A stretch of 64,000 nucleotides of DNA, from the NCBI GenBank assembly GCA_001683735.1, contig LUGG01000002.1, positions 2,790,001-2,854,000 on the forward strand, given 5' to 3'. A program made the translations under genes and the position numbers. The DNA is from Grifola frondosa (taxonomy: Eukaryota > Basidiomycota > Agaricomycetes > Polyporales > Grifolaceae). Position 1 is the stretch's first letter. Every line of letters begins with the position of its first letter. This document shows positions 1 to 14,154 of this stretch, one piece after another. Under the pieces are notes generated by a model. It ran no database searches. It saw nothing but the letters and a program-made list of their open reading frames with translations, and had not been told where the DNA came from.

Positions 1-655
1 CTCTATCTTTCGACGGAGACGATCTACCAGCGCTCACCATTCGAGGTCGATTCCACGTCGACTCGTGGGTCTTGATGTTATAGTAGTAGAAGACATCTTT
101 CGTCTCGCTTCCTCTGGGTTGCCTCATCTCCCAGTCCGGTGGAAGTAAATCACCGTCAGCTGATACGCTGTGACCATTGGATCGTCTTTCTCTCTGTACC
201 ATGGAGCTGGCCAAAGTACTCGTCTGTGCGGGAAGGGGATGAACGAATGGAGCAACAGAGACAACAGGCTTGGGAGGGAGAGCGTGAGTGAGCTTCGTAA
301 ATGATTGGGACTGTCGGAGAGCAGGAGATTCAGAACTTTTAGACTGTGGCGTTTGCTTCTGCGACGTCGTCGAATTTTGACGTTGATGTTCGCGTTTGCT
401 AGAGTGAGAATGCTGCAACTGAGATGAAGAGGAGGACTTTGAGGGTGGCACCTGACCCTTGGAGTCCTGTTCAGCAGACTGGTAAGCGTAGAACTCCTGC
501 ATGTCGTCGTCGTCGCCACCAAGCGAAACTGCATCCTCCGCGTCCTCTGGGTCGCGCCATGCGTCGTGACCATCAGAGGCCCTTTGCTGATGCAATCCTG
601 CCTGCTGCTCGTCGTCTTCGTTTCCCCAGTCGAGAACCTCTGTGTCTTCGTCCAT
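1..655 (-). CDS. WW-domain protein, 3' part missing
   Basis: The minus strand reads open from an ATG at 655 to the window edge, with an in-frame stop 12 bases upstream of that ATG, so the start is well defined. The first ~50 residues are acidic (MDEDTEVLDWGNEDDE), followed by a Ser/Gln-rich stretch. Near residues 168-200 there is a clear WW domain: it opens LPPDWEMR, has the central aromatic cluster FYYYN and closes with STWNRP, giving the two Trp residues and the final Pro of the fold. WW domains bind Pro-rich ligands. The C-terminus lies outside the window, so the family cannot be named; splicing-associated or chromatin-associated WW proteins are possible. The two other minus frames are also partly open but show no domain. 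Confidence 0.75.
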   Translation of the reverse strand, partial: MDEDTEVLDWGNEDDEQQAGLHQQRASDGHDAWRDPEDAEDAVSLGGDDDDMQEFYAYQSAEQDSKGQVPPSKSSSSSQLQHSHSSKREHQRQNSTTSQKQTPQSKSSESPALRQSQSFTKLTHALPPKPVVSVAPFVHPLPAQTSTLASSMVQRERRSNGHSVSADGDLLPPDWEMRQPRGSETKDVFYYYNIKTHESTWNRPRMVSAGRSSPSKDR

Positions 656-952
656 GTTGTCGCGATGCTAGGTGCTGTTCGGGGGAGGTGGAACAAGAGG
701 CTCGGCATTTTGCGACGTGCGACCAACTTATACAAATCGCACTCCGACAAACTATTGACACTCAGTTTCAATTGATGCCACGTGCTTCCCGAGGGTCACC
801 GTGACCGCTGCCGTGCCTCACAATTTCCTGGACATACATACTGCTCTCCAGACCTCGGTCTGCACATTGGTCTAGTCGTTGTGATATACGTTTACGACTC
901 CAAGGTGTCTACCCGTCACTCTCTTTTCCGCCGCCCTAGGATCCGTGCAGAA
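656..952. promoter_or_regulatory. shared divergent promoter gap
   Basis: The 297 bases between the ATG of the WW-domain gene (minus) and the ATG of the UNC-50 gene (plus) must hold both 5' leaders and both promoters. I see no clear TATA box in either direction. Confidence 0.5.
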
Positions 953-2135
953 ATGGATATCCTGCCTGTCTCCTCGTCCTCTGCGCAACTCAATGGTGGA
1001 CAGTCGCGAGGTTCCTCCTCTGTATCAAGTCGCATACCCGTGATATTCAGGAGGTTGTTTAGGTTTCAGCAAATGGTGGGTAGCGGCTGAACGCGCCTGA
1101 CATCGAGAAGCGCGTAATGATATGGCAGTAGGATTTCGAGCTGGCGGCCTGGCAATTAACATATTTATGTTTGGCTCCTAAAAGAGTGTGAGTATTTGGA
1201 ATATGCCAATTACTCTCCTCATGTTCATTGCAATTGTCACCATGTATAGCTATAGAAATGTGTACTTCCACAAACGTATGTCTGTTCACTTGCCGTGCGG
1301 GATCAGTAATACCACAATTTCTCGATCTTTGCTTCACGGTTGTTTTTAGAGACCAAGAATACTTGGGCCAGAGATGATCCTGCTATTCTCATCCTGCTCG
1401 CAGCTTGTCTTTGCGGTATGCATTCGGCCAAGACCTCATCTGTGTTAGCACGCTGACGACAGTATCATCCTGGGTAGTGTCTGCCGTTGCATGGTCTGTG
1501 GTCTATTCTTACACCTTCCTAGAAGCCATACGGCTAGCATTCCTCATGATCTTCCGAGACTATCTGCTTGTCGGGATCGTGGTCGCGACAATACTGTGGT
1601 AAGGTTTCACTCATATGCTATCTGCTGTCTGCTATACGCTTGTGACAGGTTCTTCTCGAATCGCCTGCTGCTCTCTCCTCCGTCCCATTCGACGCCAGCG
1701 GACTCAGTGGTTGAGTGGGCATACGCCTTTGACGTCCATACAAACGCATTCTTCCCATTGTACCTGACGCTGTATCTCGCGCAATTATTCCTCGTCCCCA
1801 TCATTTTGAAGAGCAACTGGATATGCCTCTTCATATCAAATACATTATATCTGGCGGGGTGAGTGGTTTCTTGAACTAAATACCTGTCCTGTCGTAACAT
1901 GGCATTGTGGCAGATTTGCGCAATACATTTACGGTGTCTACTTGGGTCTCAACAGTGAGTGTCCCACTTGTCTCAATTTGAATAAATAGCGATATTTGGT
2001 TGTATAGCACTGCCATTTCTCGTCCGGTCAGAGCTTCTATTGGCTCCTCTGCTCCCTCTGTTCACGGGATATATAGTGTCCTTGCTGGGCTTCAATGTGG
2101 CGAAGCATGTACTACCAGGCTACTTCGGTTCATGA
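953..2135 (+). CDS. GMH1: UNC-50 family Golgi membrane protein (Gmh1-like)
   Basis: Several short exons splice with standard GT-AG signals into a protein of about 265 residues. After a Ser-rich start come PVIFRRLFRFQQMDFELAAW, ARDDPAILILLAAC, FLEAIRLAFLMIFRDYLLVG and VEWAYAFDVHTNAFFP, which are the family hallmarks, and the chain ends GYFGS. About five hydrophobic membrane segments are visible. UNC-50 proteins are multipass Golgi/ER membrane proteins; yeast Gmh1 interacts with the Arf exchange factor Gea1, and animal UNC-50 is needed for receptor trafficking. The exon chain was followed by eye: exon 1 ends at 1075, the next exon starts with GATTTCGAG, and the reading frame stays open through to the TGA at 2133-2135. 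Function is by family. Confidence 0.88.
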
Positions 2136-2414
2136 CCGGCTAATGTATGACCATGAGGGTGTCCCTCTCTCAATATATATCAGGAGTGAAACCTGGCGGA
2201 GAACGCTCCGAAACGGAGAGTGGTGTTTATGAGTTTCCATACTTACCGTAGTAAGCGCGCTGGAACGCGGTTCAAACCCCGCTAACAAACCGCGATTGCA
2301 CTGCAAAGGCGCCTACGTCTGCTATACCTCTCGTCACGCCAGGTCTCTACTCCCTATTCCATCGCCTTTCTCTTTCTTTTGACCACTGCCACGACGAGAG
2401 CTATTTCCGCAACG

Positions 2415-4977
<2,563 letters not shown>

Positions 4978-5753
4978 GCGCCGGGGCGGGAGCAGGAGAG
5001 GTCGTGGTTGCGAGTGCAGCTGTATATCTGGTCGGCTTAGGTCTTCCGCAGTGTCGCGTTTCTGTTTTTCTAGTCGCTACTTTAGTGTGTAAACTTGATG
5101 CCTTGCAGTCATGAACAGTGCGATGCGCATTGTGTACTGTATACCTCATGCGGTGCGTTGATGTGAAGTCAAGTTCATGTGCGCCGCCTCCGTCTGCAAG
5201 AGCTGTACAGCATCAGCGCTATCTCTTACATCTGAGAGTCTGGAGCTGTGCTTTGCATCTACTGCATCCGCAAGTGATCTCATGACATTCATGATTTTTT
5301 CCCATCATGATTATTAGCTCGATGATCATCACTGGACTGTTAAAGCATGCTGGATATGGATACATACCTGCCAAAACGGGGAAAATCTCGATCACGTATT
5401 GATCAAGTTGTAAGTTGTGAGAAACAACGACAACCTCCTCGACATGCTCTTGAGAACATCGCCTAACCTTTCTGGTTGAAAATGTCATGGATATACATAT
5501 GCCATGGATTGTGACCTGACAGTTACAACCGGCAGTCAGAGACTTCAAGTCACTCACCGATATGTTTTCTTGATTTTCATTCCGAGTCCCATTTGAATTT
5601 GTTCTTCACGTAATTGTGTCTGTTGCTTAGTGCCGATTTTTAGACGTCACACTGACATAGCTATGTACAGCCACACACGGCTACATATGCACTCCCGTGT
5701 CAACCGTGCAATTGCACCCGATACCACAGGGGTCTTTGATGTGGGCTTTTCGT

Positions 5754-5760
5754 TATAAAG
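5754..5760 (+). promoter_or_regulatory. TATA box (TATAAAG)
   Basis: TATAAAG lies about 75 bases before the ATG at 5834 and is kept at the same place in the second copy (9786-9792). Confidence 0.5.
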
Positions 5761-5833
5761 TAGAATCTCACCAGGTACTTCACAACCGAATATCCACCTC
5801 AACCAGACGAGAGCTGCGCTTATATTGTTCATT

Positions 5834-7018
5834 ATGATTGACAAGAGCATCGATCCTGTCGACGAAACTGGCCCATACCCTAACTTTGGTAGTCCACCGC
5901 CATCCTACTCTCAAGACCCTAGCTATAGCTATCCGCAACCTCAAGCATATGCACCCGTTTATGCTCAAGACTCGCCTTACGCTGCACAAGGCCCTCCTTA
6001 TGCAATGACACAAGGCAATCCGTCCGCCGATCAAAGCCGCTCTCCTTACGCTACCCCAGGATACTCCAACTCGTATTCCCCACCAGGGATAGCTCCCTCC
6101 AATTCACCTTACGCGCCATCTACGTCTGCATCCCCGCTAGCGCTTCCCCAAGGTGGCAGCAGCACATTCGGCGCCGTCCGCGGTGGGGGTTTGCTCGGCG
6201 GGCTGAATGCCTTCGCATCAGGAGAGACCTCCGCCAGGCTCCTCAACGCTCCTCCCTCATTTCAACGTGCGCCCATGTCTGGGCTGTTATACACTGCCTT
6301 CCAGCCACTCACGCTGTTCGGGCTGGGCACCCGGCTCGAGGACGGATTCTCAACGGTCCCGCCGCCATCTGCAGCAGTGCCGCACCCGTTCGCGGCGCAC
6401 GACGTCAGCGAGCAGGATTGGGTGCGCTTCCTGCACGACGTGAAGTCTGCAGGTTCGGCGTCCCCCGAGGACCGTCTCGCGCCGATGGCCATGCGCACAG
6501 GCTTCTTAACTGGTGCGTACTTCTCATCCTCCCTGCCAACATTGAACATGTTTATTGACATTCTTCCTGCAGAGCTGTTGACCACTAGGGGCTTCGAGAG
6601 TCGCACGATGGACCAGAAGCGTGATCCAGCCATGCAGATCGTCGACCACTGGAACCACGTATGTCCGACTGCCGCCCAACGTCCCGTCTACGCATGCTGA
6701 TCAACTACATAGCACTTCTTCCACCCGCGCTGCATCGAAGTCTTCCTCACACAGAGCGACGAGGACGACAGCCTGATTCGGGATGACTATGCGAGCGACT
6801 TTGGCAGGCTCGGCTTCGGCTTTGGCGGTGGGATGCGCAGCGGTCGGTGGGATAGGCGCGAGCTGCGCCGTGGTTGCAGGGACGACGTTCATGCGCACGG
6901 GCTGCTAGGGCGCAAGCCCGGCTTCGTGCGCTTACCTCTGCGCTCGCGCTCTCATTCGCGTGGGTCCTATGGGACCTGGCGGCTAACGGTTTGCTACAGA
7001 CCATATTCCCCGTCATAG
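5834..7018 (+). CDS. uncharacterised Pro/Tyr-rich protein, family member 1
   Basis: Three exons encode about 350 residues. I do not recognise a named family. The first ~100 residues are rich in Pro, Tyr, Ser and Gln (repeats such as SPPPSYSQDP and SPYATPGYSN), like low-complexity adaptor regions. A conserved core follows: PPSFQRAP, a TLFGLG segment, then PHPFAAHDVSEQDW, RFLHDVKSAGS, and after the two introns the exon joints around DHWNH and HFFHPRCIEV. The same core occurs in the genes at 9851 and 18195-19140. Here the C-terminus becomes acidic, then Arg-rich. The start at 5834 (MIDK) is chosen over an upstream ATG at 5825 because all three family members begin MIDK. The TATAAAG box and a 600-base upstream region are shared with copy 2. 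Confidence 0.7.
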
Positions 7019-7177
7019 AAGGTCCATCGATAGACTTACCTTCTTACAATGCTTGGTGAAACAGTCTTTCACCAGTCGGAGAGACCGAGTACCGTAAATC
7101 GACCAGTCCGAGCCCATTCGGTCAGACAACAGATTTGTTTGAGGGTTAGTACCATAATGTTACATGACGACGTATTT

Positions 7178-8369
7178 CTAGTCGAACAGAATGCCTCCAT
7201 TGATATTGATGCATTGGCCTAAGCAACAGTGGACAGGTGGGTGTCAGCCTAAGTTCAGAGATTCTTCATGGGTGATTTGACTCCATTACTCACCCGTCAC
7301 GAAGTAAGCCTCCGGCTTCACAAGGTAAGATACTAGTCCAGCAACGACGGGCGGATCTGCCTTGGGAACATCGGTTGGTATTCCACAATACTATTACAAC
7401 AGCCCGCCTTATTGTCAATGTCAACCAAAAAACGCTAAAAGAAGATCTGCTGACCTTCAAAAATGTGTTTGCCGGGCCACCATTGATGGCATCATCAGTG
7501 GAGAGTACTTTCATAGAAAACAATAGAAGGTCATATGTTAAGGCTTCCGATGGAGGGTTTGGAACTAACTCATCGGCGTAAGGATGGCTCCTGGCGCGTA
7601 CGAATTCACCGTAATGTCGTATTTGGCAAATTCCATAGCTGCAATATTTTACTGTGATTGGATGCAATAAGCTGTTAGACATTGATATACTTACCTGCGC
7701 TCTGAGTTAGTCCCCGTACCGCGAACTTGGAAGTGTTGTATGAAGCAGCACTGAGCATGGCTAAGGGGACAGTCAGAATAGTGTTTACAGGCCCACGAAG
7801 ACTTACGCTTCTTCCCAGCGTACGAACAAGCACCTATGTGTGATTGTCAGCAGTGAGAGGTATGCATATTGTAAAAATTACCAATGATACGTCCTCCCCT
7901 CCCTTGCTTAACCATTTGACGGGCAGCATGTTTGAACGACAGCATTGTACCTCGCACATTGGTTGCCATGGTAGTCTCCCATTCTTCAACAGATGTGTCA
8001 AGCAACGATAACTCTATCCTGAATATACCAGCATTGGCCACCATCTATTTTAAAAGATGATCAGCACGCACAACTAGGCTATTCACTAAACGGTTAACAA
8101 CGTACCACATCCAAGCCACCGAGGACCTTGACGACCTTGTCAATCATAGCGATTGTTTCTTCCTCCGAAGACACATCGCCAGGGACTGCAATCGCCCGCC
8201 GGCCTTTGGCCTCGATCGCTTTGACTACAGCAGCGAGTTCCTCGCCCTTAGACGCGATGTCATTCACAGCAACATCTAATCCATCGTCTGCAAGACGTAG
8301 TGCGATTGCCTCCCCGATACCGCGAGCTGCACCTGTAACGAATGCGATGCGAACGGTCGACTGTGCCAT
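7178..8369 (-). CDS. short-chain dehydrogenase/reductase, acetoin/diacetyl reductase type
   Basis: About eight small exons give a classical SDR of roughly 260 residues. The N-terminus MAQSTVRIAFVTGAARGIGE holds the TGxxxGIG cofactor-binding motif; the first exon also has AVPGDVSSEEE and LGGLDV, followed by the next exon's ANAG. The catalytic Tyr-Lys pair is in SYNTSKFAVRGL, with APGAILTPM after it, and the C-terminus reads YLVKPEAYFVTGQ then ININGGILFD. The C-terminal pattern fits NAD(P)-dependent diacetyl/acetoin or related alcohol reductases, so the substrate is inferred only. The start at 8369 gives MAQST; an upstream reading frame to 8411 is also open. The exon after TPM needs a small intron with donor GTTAGT, which is the least certain joint. 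The gene lies between the two copies of the duplicated segment. Confidence 0.85.
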
Positions 8370-9197
8370 GAGAAAGGGGTCTCTACTAAGCTCTGACAGG
8401 GCATGTCGCATCTAAATACTCGGACACTCTGTGAGAGCCAGAACACGCCACGTACTTCCGAGCTTCATGATATCTTTTTGACGTGGGGAAGAACTTCGAT
8501 TAATATCACGAGTTCAACCCTGCGATACGGTCTCTGGAGATCGCATGACGGACTGCGCCAGCGCCACAGTAGACAGACCAAGTTGCTCGCTCGTGGCGGT
8601 TTCTCCGATTCGCCATACAACTCGATCGGTCTTCACGACGAACAGCCTGAGAAACGAAGTAATCTGCAGACACAGTAGTGCGACGCCAGAGAACAGTAGA
8701 CATGAGAGCAACCGATGGCCTCGCGCTCGCAGGGAAGAACAGGGTTCGAGGATGGCAAGCTTCGAGGATGGCAGCACTAAGAACCCAAATATGGGTGAAC
8801 TATAATTGACAGCGTAAGTAAAAGGATAATATTGGGTACTTACCTTGTACTTACCGGTTAGTCTCGGAAAGCTGTTCTCTCCTTCAGATCTTTATGATTT
8901 ATCTATGTCCCCGACGTGGTCCTTCTTGCGACATATACCGTCTTCCAACAAGTTATCCGAGTCATGACATGCTTGCTAAAGTTCACTCGCACAAGGAAGC
9001 CCCGGTCACCGGTGTTGTACGGAGTTCCGCCAACGATAGGAGAGAATCTCAGCAAAGTCCGTTTTGCATCGGCGTTCTGGTCAACTTTGACTGTATCTGC
9101 TCGAAGCTAAGCTCATCTTATCTGTATCTAATGAACTATCTATGACGCGCCCAAATTGCTCTGGCAAATTGTTGCCGATCGCGTTCTCGACCGAGGG
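8370..9197. other. intergenic, no gene recognised
   Basis: About 830 bases between the SDR start and the second duplicated segment. Short open frames on both strands give no recognisable protein. A minus-strand frame at about 8514-8777 contains a hydrophobic run (LLSCLLFSGVALLCLQ), which may be chance or a decayed membrane protein exon. Confidence 0.4.
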
Positions 9198-9785
9198 CTA
9201 GTTCCTACTGTAGTGTAAGCTTGATGCCTTGCAGCCGTATCTTTTGCAGTGAGTTCGCATGAAGTCAGTCAGGTTCATGTACGCCGCTTTAACGACCCAA
9301 AGTCCGTCCATGACTAACTGTACAGCATCAGCACTATTTTTCGCTTTTGAAGCGCCTGAAGCTGTGCATTGCATCCGAAGGTGATCCCAGTCACGGCTAC
9401 AATAGCATGACATTTTTTCCACCATGATTATTAGCATGATGATTATCACTAGGGCTTTTAAATGGGCACCTGCTAAATATGGATACAGACCTGCCGAAAT
9501 GGGGAGGATCTCGATCACGTATTGATGTTGGATTGTTGTGCAAGTTGCAACGACCACAAACGTTACGGTCTTGAGGACACACCCACATCGCCTAGCCTTT
9601 CTGGCTGAAAATGTTCAAATCGATGTAGATTTGCCATGGATTATGACCTGACGGTTACAGTCGGAGACAAGTTCAACTGTGTTTCCGAATATTAAACGCT
9701 GCACAGCTACGCACAGCCATGCATTCCAATGCCAACCGCGCAATTGCACCCGTATCACAGGCGTCTCCTGGTGTGGGTTTTCCGT

Positions 9786-9792
9786 TATAAAG
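9786..9792 (+). promoter_or_regulatory. TATA box (TATAAAG)
   Basis: Located 59 bases before the ATG at 9851; the counterpart of the box at 5754. Confidence 0.45.
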
Positions 9793-9850
9793 CAGATCTC
9801 ACCAGGTATTCCCAATCGATTTACCTGAACAGACGAGAACTGCGTTTATT

Positions 9851-11032
9851 ATGATTGACAAGGGCATCGATCCTGTCGACAAAACTGGCCCATACCCTAG
9901 CTATGATAGTCCACCGCCGTCCTATTCTCAAGACCCTCGCTATAGCTATCCGCAACCTCACGCATATGCACCCGTTTACGTTCAAGACTCACCTTACGCT
10001 GCACAGGGCCCTCCTTACGCAATGACACAAGGCAATCCGTCCGCCGATCAAAGTCGCTCTCCTTATGCTACCCCAGGATACTCCAACTCGTATTCCCCTC
10101 CATAGATAGCTCCCTCCAATTCACCTTACGCCCCATCTACGTCTGCATCCCCACTAGCGCTTCCCCAAGGTGGGAGCAGCACATTCGGCGCCGTCCGCGG
10201 TGGAGGTTCGCTCGACAGATTCAATACCTTCACCTCAGATGGGACTTCCAGCAGGCTCCTCAACGCTCCCCCCTCATTTCAACGTGCGCCCATGCCTGGG
10301 TTGCCATACACTCCCTTCCAGCCGCTCACGCTGTTCGGGCTGGGCACCCGGCTCGAGGACGGATTCTCAACGACACCGCCGCCATCTGCAGCAGTGCCGC
10401 ACCCGTTCGCAGCGCACGACGTCAGCGAGCAGGACTGGGTGCGCTTCCTGCACGACGTGAAGTCTGCAGGTTCGGCGTCCCCGGAGGACCGTCTCGCGCC
10501 GACGGCCATGCGCACAGGCTTCGTAACTGGTGCGTACTTCTCATCCTCCCTGCCAACATTGAACGTGCTTACTGATATTCTTCCCGCAGAGCTGTTGACC
10601 ACCAGGGGCTTCGAGAGTCGCACGATGGACCAGAAGCGTGATCCAGCCATGCAGATCGTCGACCACTGGAACCACGTATGTCCGACTGCCGCCCAACGTC
10701 CCGTCTACGTGGCATGCTGATCAACTACATAGCATTTCTTCCACCCGCGCTGCATCGAAATCATCTTCCTCACCCAGAGCGACGAGGACGACAGCCTGAA
10801 TCGGGATGACTATGCGAGCGATTCTGGCATCCTCGGCCTCGTCCTCGGCTCTGCGAAGCGCACCCGTCGGCGGAAGAGACGCGAGCTGCGCCATGCGCGC
10901 AAGGACGACATTCGCGGGCTGCTGGGGCGCGAGCTCCGCTTCGCTCGTTCGTCTTTGCACCCGAGTTCGCATTCGCGTGGATCTAATGGGATCTGGCGGC
11001 TAGTGATTTGCTACAGACCGTATTCCCTATAA
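9851..11032 (+). pseudogene. Pro/Tyr-rich family member 2, interrupted by one stop codon
   Basis: This copy matches the gene at 5834 along its whole length, with the same two introns. After 84 codons the frame hits TAG at 10103-10105, where copy 1 reads CCAGGGATA and copy 2 reads CCATAGATA (GGG to TAG, two base changes). The frame downstream is the same and stays open to the TAA at 11030-11032, including the conserved PHPFAAHDVSEQDW core and the HFFHPRCIE joint. No intron with a sensible length and phase removes the stop. Unlike most frame breaks in this window, this is a substitution and not a run-length change, so it is more likely real. An 84-residue Pro/Tyr-rich product remains possible, as does readthrough. 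Confidence 0.7.
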
Positions 11033-11737
11033 TTAGTTTTACTTCAATGGGTTCTCGAGACATTGAGATGTTTTGCTTCTTACGATACTATTTTGTCTAT
11101 AGTTTTATCCCTACAACTTTTGCACTCGTAGAATAATAGCAAATACCAAATGGATTTGACAGTCTACTCTACCACAACGAGGCGTACGGACGACAAGAAT
11201 ATAGCTAGATATCGTACAATTTTGGTCACAACATATGTACAACGTACGTCGATTATCAAGAAGACGCCAATAAACGACTACTATGAGAAGATAATAGACA
11301 TACGTAACGGAGCTTGGAATTGAAGCCGCAGGCGCAATCGCAATCAAAGACACGTACGGAAGAGCAGGGAGCAGGGAGCAGGGAGCAGGGAGCAGGGAGA
11401 GATGGGAGAGGAAGGAATGATTCGATATATCGACAAACGGGAGCGGGGGTTGGGGTGAGCAGATGCAGACGGCGATATTAGTTCTGAAGAACGAGCCGAT
11501 CAAGATGACGAGATAATATAGGATAGGAAGACAGACACAAGGGAAAAAGATACAAGAAAGAGGGTGGATGCTCGCTCGGAAGCGAGCGATACGAAAGCAG
11601 CACTGCAGACGAGAACCATATTTCATTGTCCTTTTCAACGAACGACCTCTCTCCAGGTCCCGCCACAGCACATCCTCATCGAAAGCCACAACACATCGAT
11701 ATCAACGCATGTATCCGGATTTGCAGCCAAGCAGCAT
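11033..11737. other. intergenic, 3' flanks, no gene recognised
   Basis: Convergent gap between the duplicated gene and the bZIP gene. It contains a heptamer tandem repeat (see 11364-11398) and otherwise nothing I can support. Confidence 0.5.
11364..11398. repeat. heptamer tandem repeat (GCAGGGA)5
   Basis: Five perfect, adjacent copies of GCAGGGA. It lies downstream of the bZIP stop codon and is probably in its 3' UTR or beyond. Confidence 0.9.
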
Positions 11738-13841
11738 CTACTTCCTCACCAAACTGAGACTCGCCATCGACTCAGCCAACAAGTCGGACACCGCCATATG
11801 GCAAGGGTGATGGTGTCCTCCTGGAGAAACCTGGCGTGCCTGCACCGGGCGCAGATGAGGCGATACCGGCGCTGACGCGCGCTCGGGCTCATTCTTCTGC
11901 TGCAGCTGAACCTGGGGTTCAACGTCGACGATCTTGACTACCGCAGTGCCCTCCATAACACGGCGGACCTTGTCCGCGTCCCACTCGCGCTTGCCGTTTG
12001 CACTGAGCGGACCCGACCCACCAGGGCGCGCGAATGCGTCCCAGAATGCGGAGCCGAGCTTGCCAATTAACGTCTGCGACGCGATGGACGCAAGCATCGC
12101 CTGTTGGGGAGTCGGCACCTGGCCGTGAGTCGATGACGAGGGCGTTGCGTGCGCGAGAGGGGGAGAGCTGGGTGGGGTCGGGTAAGCGCCCGTTGCGGAC
12201 TTGCCAGACAGCAGCGCGGAGAGCGTAGGGCTCTGCTTGGCGAAATAATGCGGCCGCACGTTGCTCGCAAGGCCGCTTGGGCCCTGTGCAAACTGTGCCT
12301 GATGTCCAGGTGCGGAGTGCGACTGACTGTGGCGGGCTTGCTGCTGGGCCATATTGCCCCATAGCTGCATGCGATATCTGACAGGAAGATGTCAAGAACA
12401 GGCTACGGCGACAGGCTGCGAGCAAACATACGCATCGAGTGTCTTGAGTGTGAAAGGGTTCACGTCTGTGAACGAGTCAAAGCCACTAGCTGGTTGCTGT
12501 TCCTTCGCCTTCTCTTCTTTCCCTGCCGTTGCACCCATGAGTGCAGCAAGTGATGTGGCTGTGACCCCATTGAGGACGGGATTAATATTCTCCTGTAGAA
12601 CAGGGCTCCGGCGACCGCCTGACAAAGGCTTGCCACTGAGGACAGCACCCCATTCGGGCACGAGTGTTGTGTGCACGGGAGTAATGCCTCCGAACAGACC
12701 CGCTCCAGCGGCCCCACCCCAGAACCCACGTGCACCCAGCCGGGGGACGAAGGCAGATCCTTCTGTGTATTCGGAATAAGAAGAGGGCTCTTCGGTGGAG
12801 CCGGCGACGGTGATGGCGAGGGGATGGCGTTGGCGGTGATTGCAGCAGGAACAGATGGGAGTGGCGCGGGAGGAGGAAGTACTGGAGTGTCCGCACGCCC
12901 ACGGCCCTCAAGAAGAGCACGTTTCAAAGCAGTGATCTCCTGCCGAAGCGCAACGTTCTCATTCTTAGTGCTACCAAGCTCCGTCCTAATCGCATCGATC
13001 AGGAGGTCTCGTTCGGCAATGTCGCCCTCCAGTGTCGAAATATATTCTGTAGAGAGTTAGGCGGATAGCAACGACGAAGACCAGAAGTTTACTCACCCTT
13101 GCGCCGAACGCGGAAGTTGCGAGCGCTGATCTTGTTGCGAAGCTGGCGCTTCTCCTTGCTCGACATCTTCTTGTATTCCTCGGGCGATGGCCGCCAATCA
13201 TCCGGCTCTACAGATGTGGTAGAGAGAATTCCAGGGGGTTTTTCGCCACCAGCGCGCTTCACTACGCCACCAGACTGCACAGTGCCCTTCCTGCCAGCCT
13301 TGCCTCTACCGCCAACCTTGACAGGCTCAATACTTTCCTCAGGGATACTTGGCATATCTTCGTCCTCAAGGTCCTCATCTTCATCAAATTCGCTTGCAGC
13401 TTTGGACAGAGCAGGGGTACCCACGAGCTGAGGGTTAATGCCGATGGGTGGCGAGTCGCTCACCGCAGAAAAAGTAGCAGAGCCGCCAGAGCCAGAGCCA
13501 GAGCTGGAGGACTCCGGACTGCTCAACTGGGATGCAGCAGAAAAGGCGCCAAGAAAATCGAATCCAATGGAAGTGGCGGGGGGAGGTGGAAGGTGGTCGA
13601 GTTTGTTCAAATCATCATCCCCCCAGGACGTAAAATTGAAGAAAGGACTCGGAGAGAAGGGATTGTGAGGCGGTGTCGGGGGAAGAGCAACATATGAGCT
13701 GGAAGGTGAAGAATGGGGAGATGAGCCACTGGAACCAGCAGCGGGGTTAGAAGGACCTGCGAGGAGATCCAGATGGAAAAAATCCTCAAAAGTGGGATTG
13801 TTGAAAGATAGAGCAGGCTGAAGGGGGTTGTCGACGAGCAT
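11738..13841 (-). CDS. bZIP transcription factor
   Basis: Exon 1 (13841 to about 13097) begins MLVDNPLQPALSFNNPTFED and is Ser/Pro-rich and acidic. It ends in a bZIP basic region, KEKRQLRNKISARNFRVRRK, whose N-x7-R pattern defines DNA contact. After a short intron, EYISTLEGDIAERD starts the leucine zipper (regular Leu/Ile to ALKRALLEG). Later parts contain GFWGGAAGAGLFGG, PVHTTLVPEW and a Gln/Ser/Pro-rich tail ending SLSLVRK. The protein is about 650 residues, probably nuclear; target genes are unknown. The reading frame must shift by one base at the G run 12742-12746 to join LPSSP to GFWGG, with no room for an intron, so a base is probably missing there. A longer frame reaches 13931, but the ATG at 13841 gives the more natural N-terminus. 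Confidence 0.88.
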
Positions 13842-14154
13842 GGTGGTGGTAGAGATGAGAGAAAGAAAGGCGTACGCTGCGGATGATGAGAGGAGATGGT
13901 TGTGCTCACAAAACGAGGCAGGGCACTGCATGGGGCTGCTGACTAAGCAACACGCTTACAGAGGCTTACAGAGACGCCCCTTTATGGAAGGTCCTAGAAC
14001 ACCCACAGCCGCCCACAACTACTGCTTCCGCTCACTGAACAAGGGTATCAATTAACCTAGCTGCTATCGTAAAATAGTTCAGACAACAGTGGGCTCGAAG
14101 AACAAATCAAAACTAAGAAATAAATCCGGAACGTCTCTGCGTAGTATTCGACGC
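13842..14154. other. bZIP upstream region / phosphatase 3' flank
   Basis: 313 bases holding the promoter and leader of the bZIP gene and the 3' flank of the phosphatase gene, both on the minus strand. No separate feature was seen. Confidence 0.5.

Larger units (their letters stand above)
5072..7018 (+). repeat. duplicated segment, copy 1
   Basis: From the calcineurin 3' end through the stop codon of the gene at 5834 the sequence is closely matched by 9198-11032, including about 600 bases upstream of the ATG. Shared landmarks are CTTGATGCCTTGCAG, ATGATTATTAGC, ATCTCGATCACGTATTGAT and the TATAAAG box. Similarity stops abruptly just after the stop codon in both copies. Confidence 0.85.
9198..11032 (+). 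repeat. duplicated segment, copy 2
   Basis: Second copy of the segment at 5072-7018, in the same orientation and about 4.1 kb away. It includes the upstream region and the whole coding region of the family member. The intervening SDR gene has no second copy. Confidence 0.85.

Noticed and set aside
2190..2310. Possible tRNA, because GGTTCAAACC resembles a T-loop
   Set aside because: No acceptor stem, D-arm or anticodon arm could be paired around it at sensible distances, and the T-stem itself has a mismatch.
8514..8777. Minus-strand frame with a hydrophobic run, as a small membrane protein
   Set aside because: No family resemblance and no upstream exon; low evidence.
10050..10105. Intron that would remove the TAG in the second Pro/Tyr-rich copy
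   Set aside because: The only usable GT donors give introns of about 16 or 53 bases; the latter breaks the reading frame and deletes sequence conserved in copy 1.
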